From Caprella mutica (taxonomy: Eukaryota; Arthropoda; Malacostraca; Amphipoda; Caprellidae): DNA of 64,000 bases. Numbering within the stretch: the stretch's first letter is position 1; the number at the start of each line of letters is the position of its first letter. Shown here piece by piece: positions 46,138-58,515 of the stretch. The stretch is from assembly GCA_947561585.1 (NCBI GenBank), contig CANNZV010001059.1, forward strand, positions 62,001 to 126,000, given 5' to 3'. The position numbers and the translations under genes were made by a program. The notes beneath the pieces are model-generated. The model searched no databases, was not told where the DNA came from, and saw only the letters and a program-made list of their open reading frames with translations.

Positions 46138-46737
46138 TTAGTAATCACAAGGGGCTTGGAGAGCTACCCCTTTTTGTAAGTCTTTTACTTTTTCCAATAG
46201 AGCAGGAATAGTCAACATCAGAGCAGATGTTGCAGGTAAAACAATTCTTGATGGATTCGATACAGAGTTAAACATGATAACGTAGTTCCCATTAATACGA
46301 AATAGATCAATAGAGGAAGGATGCTGTCTTATAGTGATTGACATCTCATCATTTGTTTCAAGAAACTTGAAACTCAATGTTTGCAAGAATATCAAGAAGC
46401 TGTGTACATGAAAAGAGATCCATCTATCACCATATTTGAATTTGATACGATCAAATGAACTTTCATAAGAAATTTCAATGTCGCTAATGTTATATAGCTG
46501 AGATATAGTCATCATGTAGGAGTGGATGTTCATGCACTAACCATTTGATAATCGCACAGGGAGGTGATATACTCTAGAAAAGGTGGATAAATGGAGGGTG
46601 GGGGTGTACTCGAGAAGTGTAAGTAGGCCAAATGAACATGGTACCTTGGTATCACAGAGCAACACGCGGATGGGTGAGGTGAGAAGGGTAGATTTTTTTA
46701 TCATGTATTGAATTGCTTCATTTGAAGTAATTTTCAA
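46138..46737 (-). pseudogene. Unidentified ~200-codon frame in left arm, one internal TAG
   Basis: I do not recognise the product. On the minus strand a frame runs from about 46737 to 46138, interrupted only by a TAG at 46537-46539. The distal part has an ATG at 46533 and 131 codons. Its predicted sequence alternates short beta-like segments (RIKFKYGDRWISFHVHS, EMSITIRQH, NYVIMFNS) and ends with a helix (PALLEKVKDLQKG). That layout loosely recalls PC4-type single-strand-DNA-binding domains, but this is speculation. The same locus in the right arm (53655-54248) has the same TAG plus two single-base insertions and an extra stop, so the left copy is the better preserved. No promoter or partner gene was identified. 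It could be a remnant of the element that formed the palindrome. Confidence 0.4.
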
Positions 46738-46879
46738 TAGGTTAAAATTTCTATCTGGATTATAAAATTGGCTCTACATTGATTTGATCTTTTATGAAAT
46801 TGAAATGATATCCTATTATCTACACTTCTAAAAGAATGAGGAATGAGAGAAAGATTGGAGTTATTAGTCAAGATATATA

Positions 46880-47450
46880 TCCTTCCCCTATAATAAAGAG
46901 AATTTTACTATATGCACACATATATATATAAATCTATCACGCTCGAGATTTAATTAATAAAACTCAAAATTTTCCAAAAAAACATTGAAAACACCCTGAA
47001 AATTTTATAAACTCAATAAAATGAATTTTTTCTAGATAGTAAAAATTAAAAAAGTATAAAATAAGAAAAAAGTGAGTTATTTTATAAAAACTAAAACTCA
47101 TAAAATTTAAAATAAAATATATAATTTAAAAAAATCTAAAAATTTGAAACACTCATATTTACAAAAAGTTATTTTCAATAAAATAAAATTGAAAACCCAA
47201 ACTCCCCGGCCCAAAAAAAAAACTAAATAGAATATTCCCCACAAAAACTATAAAAAACACAAACTCCGCCCCTCCTCCCCCCCCAAAAAAAATAGAATAT
47301 CACCCCTAAAACTCTGAAAACTCAAGAATGAATGAAAATCATAATTACTAGAATTGCTTTGTGGAAATTCAATTTTCTATAAAAATTTGCATTGAATCAA
47401 AATTCAATTACCATTAAAAACCCGTTATTTTTAACGGGAAAATACACCAG
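46880..47450 (+). mobile_element. Non-autonomous Helitron in left arm (571 bp)
   Basis: It starts TCCTTCCCCTATAATAAAGAG after A (46879). It ends with hairpin CCCGTTA-TTTT-TAACGGG (47421-47438), then CCAG at 47447-47450 followed by T. CCAG instead of CTRR is a one-base departure. Same family as 42009-43086 and the 3' hairpin family of 8208-8488. Confidence 0.75.
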
Positions 47451-49075
47451 TTTAAAAATAATGATAATACTTTTAATAATATTTATACAATGTACATAAT
47501 CATGAATTAATATATATTTCTAAATGACCGACTTTAGGAAGATTCTCTACATTTTTGAGGAGGCTCGGATACATTCGGCGAATAGGGTCATTTTTGCAAC
47601 TACGAATATATTTTAATGCCTTTAGTGAGTGAAAATAATGTTCCTAAAAGTACATTCGTTCCATGGCTAAGGTATATGTATAGTATATATCTCTTCATAT
47701 GTGGTAGGTACAAATGCACGGAATTTTTTTTATTCAATAAATTATTAATTATCGAAAGTTGAGATATAAATTTAACACAGTGGGTGTATATTGGCCAAGT
47801 TTAAACTCATGTAAATTTTGCATATTTTATATCAAGTAGTTATTGATTTATATCTAATTTAGTGTATATTTTTTATCATATTATAAGGAAAGAGAGAAAT
47901 TTTGGGTAGAAATTGAGATTTATAAGGGTAACTCGAATATTTTAATTACTTCCGATGTAATCAATGGAACTAAAAGTAAATGTCTCATCCCAAAATTGTA
48001 AATGTTACAAATTATTTCCTGTATATTCTATATGAGTTGCTCGTTTAAAAGATGACATATTAAAATAGTTAATTTGATTGGGTATCATTATTTCACTTAT
48101 ATGAATAGGTATAAATCATAATGAGTTTATGTTTAGTCAAATCTATTTTTTCGGTTAATTGATTCATTGTCACTCCTATCTGAAGAGTGTCTCGTTGACA
48201 GTAATAATTGATGCAAATTAATCTAACTCATCATTATTTGAAAACTGTAAACTATTGAAAAATACATTCTAAAAATCAATAGATAATATATTAAGGTTTT
48301 GGTATACGTTCAAGAATTAATTGCTCTCATAATGTTTTTCATTATTAACTTCTACTACAATTTTACTAAGTTCTTCATTTGAAATACTTCATATTTCACT
48401 TACCAATCAGTTGGATAAATTTATTAACGATCCCTGACATTGCAGTTACAGGGGCTTGTACCCTTTTTATAAACCTTCATCGTAAAAAGACTGCATTAAC
48501 GGAGTAGCTTTCTTACATCCGAGAGCAATGTCACAGAATGGTGTACGTAACTGGTTGGCTGATCGATCTTGTGAAAAAAAAATCCCTTTTCTCTTACTTA
48601 TATCAATTCATATTTTTCAAGCACTGTTCTCTGTTGATTCCTATTAATATTTTCTGCATTAAATTTGATATCTTCGGGATATACTATATTATTATATTTT
48701 CCGATGATCCGCTTCGACGTGATGCTGTACTTGCTAATCTAATAATTTTTCGAGTATCAAGTCCTCATTAATTTATTTATAGTATTTTCATTACAGACAG
48801 GCCTATCGTAAATTTCACACTCACTCGCATTTATGAAAACTGATAAAATTGCGAGGCATTTTTCTAAAAGTTTTTATAGTGGATATATATATATAGAAAA
48901 AGGAGACCATATTTAGTGATATATATTTCACAGTAGCATCAATAAACTTCAATAATATTATTTAGATGAGGTTATTAGGACAATTTCTCCAAAAATTAAA
49001 AAACATTGCAATATATTTTCAGTTGAGCGAGCTTTCACAACAGTTCCTTTCATTTTACCTTATAGAAAATTGTTA
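47451..49075. other. Left-arm unique region
   Basis: AT-rich, without a recognised gene. At 48495-48540 (minus strand) AAGCTACTCCG and flanking bases match part of the GTCTGCTTCGG dispersed repeat. The mirrored copy lies at 51855-51900. Confidence 0.5.
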
Positions 49076-49353
49076 GAAATAAAACTGGAGAAATAAAATT
49101 GTAGAAATAAAATTGTAGACATAAAATTGTAGAAACAAAATTGTAGACATAAAATTGTAGACATAAAATTTTAGAAATAAATTTTAGAAATAAAATTGTG
49201 GAAATAAATTGTAGAAATAAAATTATAGAAATAAATTGTAGAAATAAAATTTTAAAAATAAAATTGTGGAAATAAAATTGTAGAAACAAAATTGTAGAAT
49301 TAAAAATGTAGGAATAAAATTATAGATATAAAATTGTAGAAATAAAATTGTAT
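49076..49353 (+). repeat. 14-bp minisatellite ATAAAATTGTAGAA at the inner edge of the left arm
   Basis: About 19 imperfect copies with GAC, GGA and single-base variants. The right arm has only two or three copies at 51259-51302, so the array expanded in one arm only. Confidence 0.9.
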
Positions 49354-51258
49354 TTATATAAGTTCAAGTCATGTCTCACTTTAATAAGTCTGAGTTATTA
49401 TTTTTGTAATATAAGCGAGGCATGTTTGAAGTTCAAAGATTTATAAATTTGTTCACGTGTCCGATCGACTTTGTAGTTATATTGGATTTAACTTTTGAGT
49501 TATTCTAATCCTATATAAAAAAAAACTAAAAAAAATTCCGTGAACCAGTTAATATTAATGTTTTTGAAAAGATCAGCAACATATAAGCAACATGCTCTTG
49601 CTAATCTTATTTAAAAGTGTATATCTTGTTTCAGTCATCAAATATAATAATGTTAGATAGTAACAGTAACGATATTTTTTGTATTTTCAAGTGGCGTATT
49701 CCAGTGGACAGAAGAAAACTAGAAGATGGCAAAGTCTCATTTCGCAGCGAAATTTAACTACAGGAACAAACTGAGTATGTAGCTAACTACTTATTAAATA
49801 TTTTTAGATTATTTTGCAAAGAGTTTTATAGCGGAAAGGAACTTTAATTCTCTTTTAATAAAATAACATGGTAGCTACAATTCAATCAATAATTTTTTAA
49901 AATCTTATCATCGTCAAGAACAGTTATAAAACATATTATACCACTTAAAAAATATATGCGACATTTGCATGTGTATCAGGTGAGGATTAATTTTATATCT
50001 GTATATATATCATAAAAAATAAAATATGTCTATGAAATAGCTAAATTATAGTTTATTATAGAAAGTTAATTTATCATTTTTGAAACAGTTTATATATATA
50101 TGTTTTAATATTATAATAATCAACTATTTTTCAGATGAAGGTACTATTGCTATGAAGGACTTCCTGTCGAAAAAAAAACAGTTGAATTCATTCTCTAATC
50201 TTCCTCTTGGATAATAATGATCTGAAACAAACTATGTAATGAGAGAGCTGCAAAGAAGAAATCAGTATTTAAATGATACACTTCTATCAATTGTTTGAAA
50301 TAAAATAAAAATATCGTTAAATGGAATAAAAATTATACATTCTTTCAAATCTTATGCCAATAATTGCTGTGTTTAATAAAACTAAAATATTAGTTAAATG
50401 TGTTTGAGAATTATGCTGTTTTCATATTATTGTGGTTACAATTCATTTTGTTTAAGAGGAACTAAAAAGAAATTAGAATTTTTAATTTTCTTTGTTTATG
50501 TACAACTTAACTCGTATGGCAATCGTTTTGTTCGCTATTCCAATTAATATTTTTTGCCCTAGCTGGAAGCAATCTGGACTATTGGGCCTTTCTATTCAAT
50601 GTTTTTGATACATTTCTCACTCTACGCTTATCTGATGTATGAGGGTAGTGTCTTAATTTTTTATAACTACGAGGCCATGGAGATTTAGATTCCTATCTTA
50701 GCTAGTCTTGGGTCTCTTCATTTTCCTCTTATCAATGAGTGCAGTCACCGATATATCCGTGTTCCTGAATTGTAACAGATGAAGAGATAATATTTTTACT
50801 GTATACTTTATTTGTTTGTAATATTCAAGAACGCTAATAATTCTAAGTTATCAGTAGGTTTTGTTTCAATTGAGTAATCAATATTACATATGAAAAAAAT
50901 ATCAACTATTTTTTCTCTCGACCTTAATATATAACTTCCAGGGTCTACTCTTACCTTCCAACTCATTTTGAGCCAATTTTTATAGCTAAATAGCAATTTT
51001 ACTAATAACTAGGGTTGTGACAATATGCTTTTGGCACAAAAAAAATATAAGCTACCTCATATTTGGAATAAATCATATTCCTATTATGATGAAAAAAACT
51101 GAATATGAAGAACGTATTGATTTGATAAGAAAATATTCTATTCATGAATAAATACTTTCAAAAAAACTAAAATATTTTTCTGTTCATAGATAGATAAGCC
51201 AAAAATTTCCTTAATATAGAAAACTTTTCTATGTTTTTTTGAAAGTATTTATTTTACA
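49354..51258. other. Spacer between palindrome arms
   Basis: AT-rich single-copy DNA. It contains a perfect ~18-bp inverted repeat (AAATACTTTCAAAAAAAC near 51150 and its complement near 51234) around ~65 bases. A weak two-exon reading frame (49726-49774 and 50135-50214) is discussed in the findings. No recognised gene. Confidence 0.5.
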
Positions 51259-52927
51259 ATACAATTTTATTTCTACAATTTTATTTCTCCAGTTTTATTT
51301 CTAACAATTTTCTATAAGGTAAAATGAAAGGAACTGTTGTGAAAGCTCGCTCAACTGAAAATATATTGCAATGTTTTTTAATTTTTGGAGAAATTGTCCT
51401 AATAACCTCATCTAAATAATATTATTGAACTTTATTGATGCTACTGTGAAATATATATCACTAAATATGGTCTCCTTTTTCTATATATATATATCCACTA
51501 TAAAACTTTTAGAAAAATGCCTCGCAATTTTATCAGTTTTCATAAATGCGAGTGAGTGTGAAATTTACGATAGGCCTGTCTGTAATGAAAATACTATAAA
51601 TAAATTAATGAGGACTTGATACTCGAAAGATTATTAGATTAGCAAGTACAGTATCACGTCGAAGCGGATCATCGGAAAATATAATAATATAGTATATCCC
51701 GAAGATATCAAATTTAATGCAGAAAATATTAATAGGAATCAACAGAGAACAGTGCTTGAAAAATATGAATTGATATAAGTAAGAGAAAAGGGATTTTTTT
51801 TTTCACAAGATCGATCAGCCAACCAGTTACGTACACCATTCTGTGACATTGCTCTCGGATGTAAGAAAGCTACTCCGTTAATGCAGTCTTTTTACGATGA
51901 AGGTTTATAAAAAGGGTACAAGCCCCTGTAACTGCAATGTCAGGGATCATTAATAAATTTATCCAACTGATTGGTAAGTGAAATATGAAGTATTTCAAAT
52001 GAAGAACTTAGTAAAATTGTAGTAGAAGTTAATAATGAAAAACATTATGAGAGCAATTAATTCTTGAACGTATACCAAAACCTTAATATATTATCTATTG
52101 ATTTTTAGAATGTATTTTTCAATCGTTTACAGTTTTCAAATAATGATGAGTTAGATTAATTTGCATCAATTATTACTGTCAACGAGACACTCTTCAGATA
52201 GGAGTGACAATGAATCAATTAACCGAAAAAATAAATTTGACTAAACATAAACTCATTATGATTTATACCTATTCATATAAGTGAAATAATGATACCCAAT
52301 CAAATTAACTATTTTAATATGTCATCTTTTAAACGAGCAACTCATATAGAATATACAGGAAATAATTTGTAACATTTACAATTTTGGGATGAGACATTTA
52401 CTTTTAGTTCCATTGATTACATCGGAAGTAATTAAAATATTCAAGTTACCCTTATAAATCTCATTTTCTACCCAAAATTTCTCTCTTTCCTTATAATATG
52501 ATAAAAAATATACACTAAATTAGATATAAATCAATAACTACTTGATATAAAATATGCAAAATTTACATGAGTTTAAACTTGGCCAATATACACCCACTGT
52601 GTTAAATTTATATCTCAACTTTCGATAATTAATAATTTATTGAATAAAAAAAATTCTGTGCATTTGTACCTACCACATATGAAGAGATATATACTATACA
52701 TATACCTTAGCCATGGAACGAATGTACTTTTAGGAACATTATTTTCACTCACTAAAGGCATTAAAATATATTCGTAGTTGCAAAAATGACCCTATTCGCC
52801 GAATGTATCCGAGCCTCCTCAAAAAGTGTATAGAATCTTCCTAAAGTCGGTCATTTAGAAATATATATTAATTCATGATTATGTACATTGTATAAATATT
52901 ATTAAAAGTATTATCATTATTTTTAAA

Positions 52928-53504
52928 CTGGTGTATTTTCCCGTTAAAAATAACGGGTTTTTAATGGTAATTGAATTTTGATTCAATGCAAATTTTTATA
53001 GAAAATTGAATTTCCACAAAGCAATTCTAGTAATTATGATTTTCATTCATTCTTGAGTTTTCAGAGTTTTAGGGGTGATATTCTATTTTTTTTGGGGGGG
53101 AGGAGGGGCGGAGTTTGTGTTTTTTATAGTTTTTGTGGGGAATATTCTATTTAGTTTTTTTTTTGGGCCGGGGAGTTTGGGTTTTCAATTTTATTTTATT
53201 GAAAATAACTTTTTGTAAATATGAGTGTTTCAAATTTTTAGATTTTTTTTAAATTATATATTTTATTTTAAATTTTATGAGTTTTAGTTTTTATAAAATA
53301 ACTCACTTTTTTCTTATTTTATACTTTTTTAATTTTTACTTTCTAGAAAAAATTCATTTTATTGAGTTTATAAAGTTTTCAGGGTGTTTTCAATGTTTTT
53401 TTGGAAAATTTTGAGTTTTATAAATTAAATCTCGAGCGTGATAGATTTATATATATATATATATGTGTGCATATAGTAAAATTCTCTTTATTATAGGGGA
53501 AGGA
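52928..53504 (-). mobile_element. Non-autonomous Helitron in right arm
   Basis: Mirror copy of 46880-47450: TC start at 53504 (minus strand), hairpin at 52940-52957 and CCAG end at 52928. Its presence at the same place in both arms means it inserted before the arms were duplicated. Confidence 0.75.
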
Positions 53505-53654
53505 TATATATCTTGACTAATAACTCCAATCTTTCTCTCATTCCTCATTCTTTTAGAATTGTAGATAATAGGATATCATTTCAATTTCATAAAAGATCAA
53601 ATCAATGTAGAGCCAATTTTATAATCCAGATAGAAATTTTAACCTATTGAAAAT

Positions 53655-54248
53655 TACTTCAAATGAAGCAATTCAATACATGATAAAAAAATCTACCCTT
53701 CTCACCTCACCCATCCGCGTGTTGCTCTGTGATACCAAGGTACCATGTGCATTTGGCCTACTTACACTTCTCGAGTACACCCCCCACCCTCCATTTATCC
53801 ACCTTTTCTAGAGTATATCACCTCCCTGTGCGATTATCAAATGGTTAGTGCATGAACATCCACTCCTACATGATGACTACATCTCAGCTATATAACATTG
53901 GCGACATTGAAATTTCTTATGAAAGTTCATTTGATCGTATCAAATTTCAAATATGGTGATAGATGGATCTCTTTTCATGTACACAGCTTCTTGATATTCT
54001 TGCAAACATTGAGTTTCAAGTTTCTTGAAACAAATGATGAGATGTCAATCACTATAAGACAGCATCCTTCCTCTATTGATCTATTTCGTATTAATGGGAA
54101 CTAAATTATCATGTTTAACTCTGTATCGAATCCATCAAGAATTGTTTTACCTGCAACATCTGCTCTGATGTTGACTATTCCTGCTCTATTGGAAAAAGTA
54201 AAAGACTTACAAAAAGGGGTAGCTCTCCAAGCCCCTTGTGATTACTAA
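53655..54248 (+). pseudogene. Right-arm copy of the unidentified reading frame, decayed
   Basis: Reverse-complement partner of 46138-46737. Relative to it there is one extra C near 53785, one extra T near 53946 and TAC changed to TAA at about 54103, besides the shared TAG. A 68-residue segment (53898-54104) still matches the left copy closely. Confidence 0.55.
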
Positions 54249-55119
54249 AGGACACCTGAAAGAACATATTTTTAACATAGTATATACGATTATTTAATTG
54301 ACCAATCATAATATCATTAACAAATAAATTTACTAAATTTTATATCAAGATACAATTAGTGAAAGAATATTTATTATTTGTCGTCACCACATTTGTAAAT
54401 ATATTAATGAAATGTAATATTAATTTATTATTATTATATTCATTACAAAATTATGTATTTTTGATGTATTTACGATTGAAATTGTTTAATTAATTTAATT
54501 CGTGTATCAATTTATTATTATGATATAGGATTAAGACATCATGTGTGAGCATTAATAAATGAAACTACATTTCATCGCATCATTTTCATCTTCACCCTGT
54601 CACTGGAAGAGTCTCAACCACCTCTATGATAATGAATGAAAGATAAATAATAATTATTGAAACCATCAATCTGTTAAATGCACAGGTTGCTGGTTTTGAT
54701 AGCTATAACCTTATCAATTACAGCTCTTCAACGCCAAAATTTCATCTCAACCTGTTATAATTTTATATTTGATAAGTACTACTAAAGTTAATTTAATTTA
54801 ATAGATATTCATCATTATTGTATACTGAAATGTATTATTATTATTTTAAAATATATCTTGAGTATTAAATCCCATCTTTCTCTCATTCCTCATGGATTTA
54901 CAATTGTAGTTCATAAGATATTATTCCATTCTATAAAGAAACAATTTTTTATTCAGATATAAATATTAACCTAGTAGAAACTACCTCAAATGAAACCTAT
55001 ATGATAAAAAAAAGAGAACCTACTTAAAAAACAGCTTCGAGTTATTTCAATGAGCCCCTACTGGAAAAGGCACTTACCTGACCCAAATGATTATCTGTTA
55101 CAATCAGCAACCTAGTTAC

Positions 55120-55745
55120 CGGTTACACTAAATACCGAATTATACCGAATTACACCGAATTATACCGAATTACACCGAATTATACCGAATTACACCGAAT
55201 TATACCGAATTACACCGAATTATACCGAATTACACTATACTCAATACCGAATTATACCGAATTACACCGCACTACACCTAATTATACCGAATTACACTAT
55301 ATTACACAATAATCAATACCGAATTACGCCTGATTATACCGAATTACATTCCACTGAATACCGAATTACACCTGATTATACCGAATTACATTCCACTGAA
55401 TACCGAATTACACCTGATTATAGCGAATTACGCCTGATTATACCGAATTACCTTCCACTGAATACCGAATTACACCTGATTATACCGTATTATGCCTGAT
55501 TAAACTGAAATATGCCTGATTATACCGCATTTCGCCTGATTATACCGAATTACATTCCACTGAATATCGAATTACACCTGATTATACCAAATTACGCCTG
55601 ATTATACCGAATTACATTCCACTGAATACCGAATTACACCTGATTATACCGTATTATGCCTGATTAAACTGAAATATGCCTGATTATACCGAATTACGCC
55701 TGATCATACCAAATTACATTCCACTGAATACCGAATTACACCTGA
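55120..55745 (+). repeat. Left terminal array (TACCGAATTACACC family)
   Basis: Near the tip a simple alternation of ACCGAATTATACCGAATTAC. Further in, longer phrases occur with CCTGATTATACCGAATTAC and CATTCCACTGAATACC. About 0.6 kb, versus 1.35 kb on the right. Confidence 0.9.
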
Positions 55746-55778
55746 TGTCTTACACCGCGATTGGACAGTGACAAAATA

Positions 55779-56716
55779 GGGGTACGGTCTTGAGCCCCCC
55801 CCCCCCCATCCGGTCAAGAGCCCCCCCAGTCTTGAGCTCCCCCCCCCGGTCATGAGCCCCCCTAGGTCATAAGCCCCCCGGTCACGAGCCCCCCCCCCCC
55901 CTCCCTGTTTTTTTAATCCCTATTTACCTAGTTAAACAAATGAAGAACTACTTAGATAGAAATAACTGAAAGTTAATAATGTAGTTTGTTGTATCCGCTA
56001 GTTTGTTGTACTGCATACTTCATGATTGTTTAATGACCTGGCAGGGGGGTAAATGACATATATTTTATGTTAATCAGTAATGTACTACAAAAGTGTCAAT
56101 ACGGATTAAATAATATAGGTAAATATGGATTAAAAATCAGGGGGGGGGACGTATGACATACACCCGACAAAATGTATACTTTATTAATTCTACTATATAT
56201 TGAATAAAGGAACTGATTAATATTATGTTAAAAGAAGGGCCTTAATTTTACCTTACTAATAAAGGTAAAAAAGGGGATGACTGGGGGAAGAGGGGTTTGA
56301 GTCTTACAGGGTACAGATATGTACACTGTACACGAACCCCTACATGACATAACGGCGCGGGTGTAGGTCATAAGACCCCCCCCCCCCTGACAAGACCCCC
56401 CCCCCCGGTCAGGATCCCCCCCTCCTGTTTTTAATACTTATTTTCACTTTTGTAGTTCATTATTGATTAAACATAAAATATATGTATATCAGGGGCCGTG
56501 CCGCCCCTCGAACCTCCCTGCCAGGTCATTAAACAATCATGAAGTGTGCAGTACAACAAACTAGCGGATGCAGCAAACTACATTAGCAACTCTCAGTTCT
56601 TCATTTATTTAACTAAGTAAATAAGGATTAAAAAACAGAGAGGGGGGGCTCATTACTGGGGGGCTCATTACTGGGGGGCTCATTACCAGGGGGGGGGGGG
56701 CTCTTGACCGTACCCC
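55779..56716. mobile_element. Nested C-rich foldback (GGTCAAGAGCCCC)
   Basis: Ends GGGGTACGGTCTTGAGCCCC (55779) and GGGGCTCTTGACCGTACCCC (56697-56716) are inverted. Each is followed by tandem phrases of GGTCATGAGCCCCCC type. The next ~150 bp (55981-56050 against 56512-56585, with GTATCCGCTAGTTTGTTGTA) are inverted as well. The centre has its own small C-run array (about 56365-56420). No gene. Confidence 0.7.
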
Positions 56717-56818
56717 GACATAACCCCCCCCCCCCCAAGATACAAGCCCCTCTCTTCTATATAGGGAAACGAACTAACTAACCTTGGTAGTTATAGAGTA
56801 TTAGTTAGCTACCAAATA

Positions 56819-57085
56819 GTAAGCCCCCTTCACCCGGTCAAAAGCCCTAATTTTTTTTCTTAATTTTAAGATACTGTATAATATTTATTACTAGACATTA
56901 TAGCAAGAGAAGGGAAAGTAACCTAATTTATTTTTATGAATTTTCTTAAAGGAGTTATTATAATATATGTGTAGTTATATGAGCAGGGGGGGGGAGACCG
57001 GGGCGTGCCACCTCCGAACCCCCCTGCTATGTAATTAAACAAGCAGTGTGTATTTCAACAAACTACTGGATACAACAAGCTAAAC
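56819..57085. mobile_element. Degenerate C-rich foldback relative
   Basis: AGCCCCCTTCACCCGGTCAA (56821) and GGGGGGGGAGACCGGGGCG (56988) bracket an AT-rich piece. 57018-57085 then matches the same GTAGTTTGTTGTATCC core in minus orientation (AACAAACTACTGGATACAAC). Boundaries uncertain. Confidence 0.4.
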
Positions 57086-57125
57086 TAGATTACGTGCACT
57101 CGTTAGAGCACATACCTTCGCCGCC

Positions 57126-57540
57126 GCACTGACCCGTTCTCTCCCAAAGTCTAATAAACTGGTAACTGGATAATGACCAATCGTCCCACCAAGTTTCAGA
57201 CAATTTGATTGAATACTTTTCGAGTTATTGAGTTATAAATGACCTTGACCTTTGACCGGATCGCTTCCAAAATTCTACCAGATGGTTCCTGGACATTGAC
57301 CAATCGTCCCATCAAATTTCAGACAATTTGGTTAAAACTTTTCGAGTTCTTGAGCTACAAATGGCCTTGACCTTGATCTTTAACCTTTGACCTGATTGCT
57401 CCCGAAATCTAACAATATAACAGGTTATTCGTTCAAATAAGCTAGGCAATCTTCTTAGGTGTACAATTTTTTTTTAAATTTAACGTTTTAGATGAAAAAT
57501 ATAGCATTTACTCTCTTAATCTTGACCTTTGACCTCAAAG
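57126..57540. repeat. Tandem ~140-bp repeat with TGACCTTGACCTTTGACC motifs
   Basis: Two diverged units, each with TGACCAATCGTCCCA, then TTTCAGACAATTTG, CTTTTCGAGTT and TGACCTTGA, start near 57165 and 57289. A third partial stretch ends with a perfect TGACCT-T-TGACCT (57523-57535). On the minus strand these are AGGTCA direct repeats. No gene. Confidence 0.7.
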
Positions 57541-57862
57541 TCTTCAGCTGACACAAGATTTATTAAAACAAATAATTTAGATTTTATATTGGTTGGAAAA
57601 TTAATATTTACTATACTACTATTATAAATAAGGATAAGGGATATATTTGAGCTGAAAGTCTGAAACAGGTGCGTTAGACAAAGAAAAAATATATATATAA
57701 AAGTACAAGAAAAGAAATCCTTATTTTGAAAAGTGAAATTGTTGTGTAGAGTTTAAAAATGTAATTTATTAATACTAAATTCACTACGATTTATTAATAA
57801 TTACGTATAAATATTTATTAATTTTTACCAATATTAATTATAGGTTCATAAAGTTTAGCAAA

Positions 57863-58105
57863 TTTTAGTAGGGGTTAAACGTCTGCTTCGACCATATCGT
57901 TGACGTCAAAAGGAAATTAAATACAAGGAACTGGAAGAAGCAGTCAGAAAGGAAAATGGCTCCATGAACAAAGTCACCAACCACCGTCGGTGACAAAGCT
58001 CATGGATTCAGAAAAGCTACTCCGTGAATGCCGTCACTTACCAAGGAATGTGACGAAACGGGACACAAGCACTGGTGGCTGCACTCACACGGATGGAAGA
58101 GGAAA
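57863..58105 (+). repeat. Dispersed repeat copy (GTCTGCTTCG ... CAGTCAGAAAGG)
   Basis: The best-preserved member together with 63435. Blocks in order: TTTTAGTAGGGGTTAAACGT, GAAGAAGCAGTCAGAAAGG, ACCGTCGGTGACAAAGCTCA, AAAAGCTACTCCGTGAATGC, CACAAGCACTGGTGGCTGC. No coding capacity and no clear terminal repeats. It may be a SINE or the 3' part of an unknown element. Confidence 0.7.
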
Positions 58106-58515
58106 ATGAAGAGGTGATACTTAATGAAACCTTACATAAAATCTAAGACCTCGTATAGTTGAAGAGCATTACTCTAGCGTTCTCCTCTAAAACTGCGAGT
58201 AGTAAATATTAAAAATGATGAACATGGTAAAAATGAAAAAAAAGACAATGCATAATTATTGCATAATCCTAATTACAACAGTTCGGGCCCCCTTCATTTT
58301 CCATTCACCACAGACAGTTTCAGGATACAGCCCCTTGACAGAGCTCAATTGAAGCATTTTGATGTAAAAAAATTTACGTATTTTTAATTTTGTCAATTAA
58401 AAGTTACATATTAAAATGCTGGGACATATATGTCTAATTCGTATTGAGAGGGCTAAATTTTTCAAATAAAATTCTATAGAAATTAAAACTTAATACATTT
58501 TGGGGACGTCTCAAA
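58106..58515. other. AT-rich gap inside the foldback element
   Basis: Nothing recognised. Confidence 0.5.

Larger units (their letters stand above)
51259..55119. repeat. Right arm, inner part
   Basis: Reverse complement of about 45270-49353. It includes the short 14-bp minisatellite, the unique region, the Helitron and the decayed reading frame, and stops at CCTAGTTAC, where the foldback insertion begins. Confidence 0.9.

Noticed and set aside
49050..49289. 79-residue minus-strand frame of FYFYNFI repeats
   Set aside because: A by-product of the 14-bp minisatellite.
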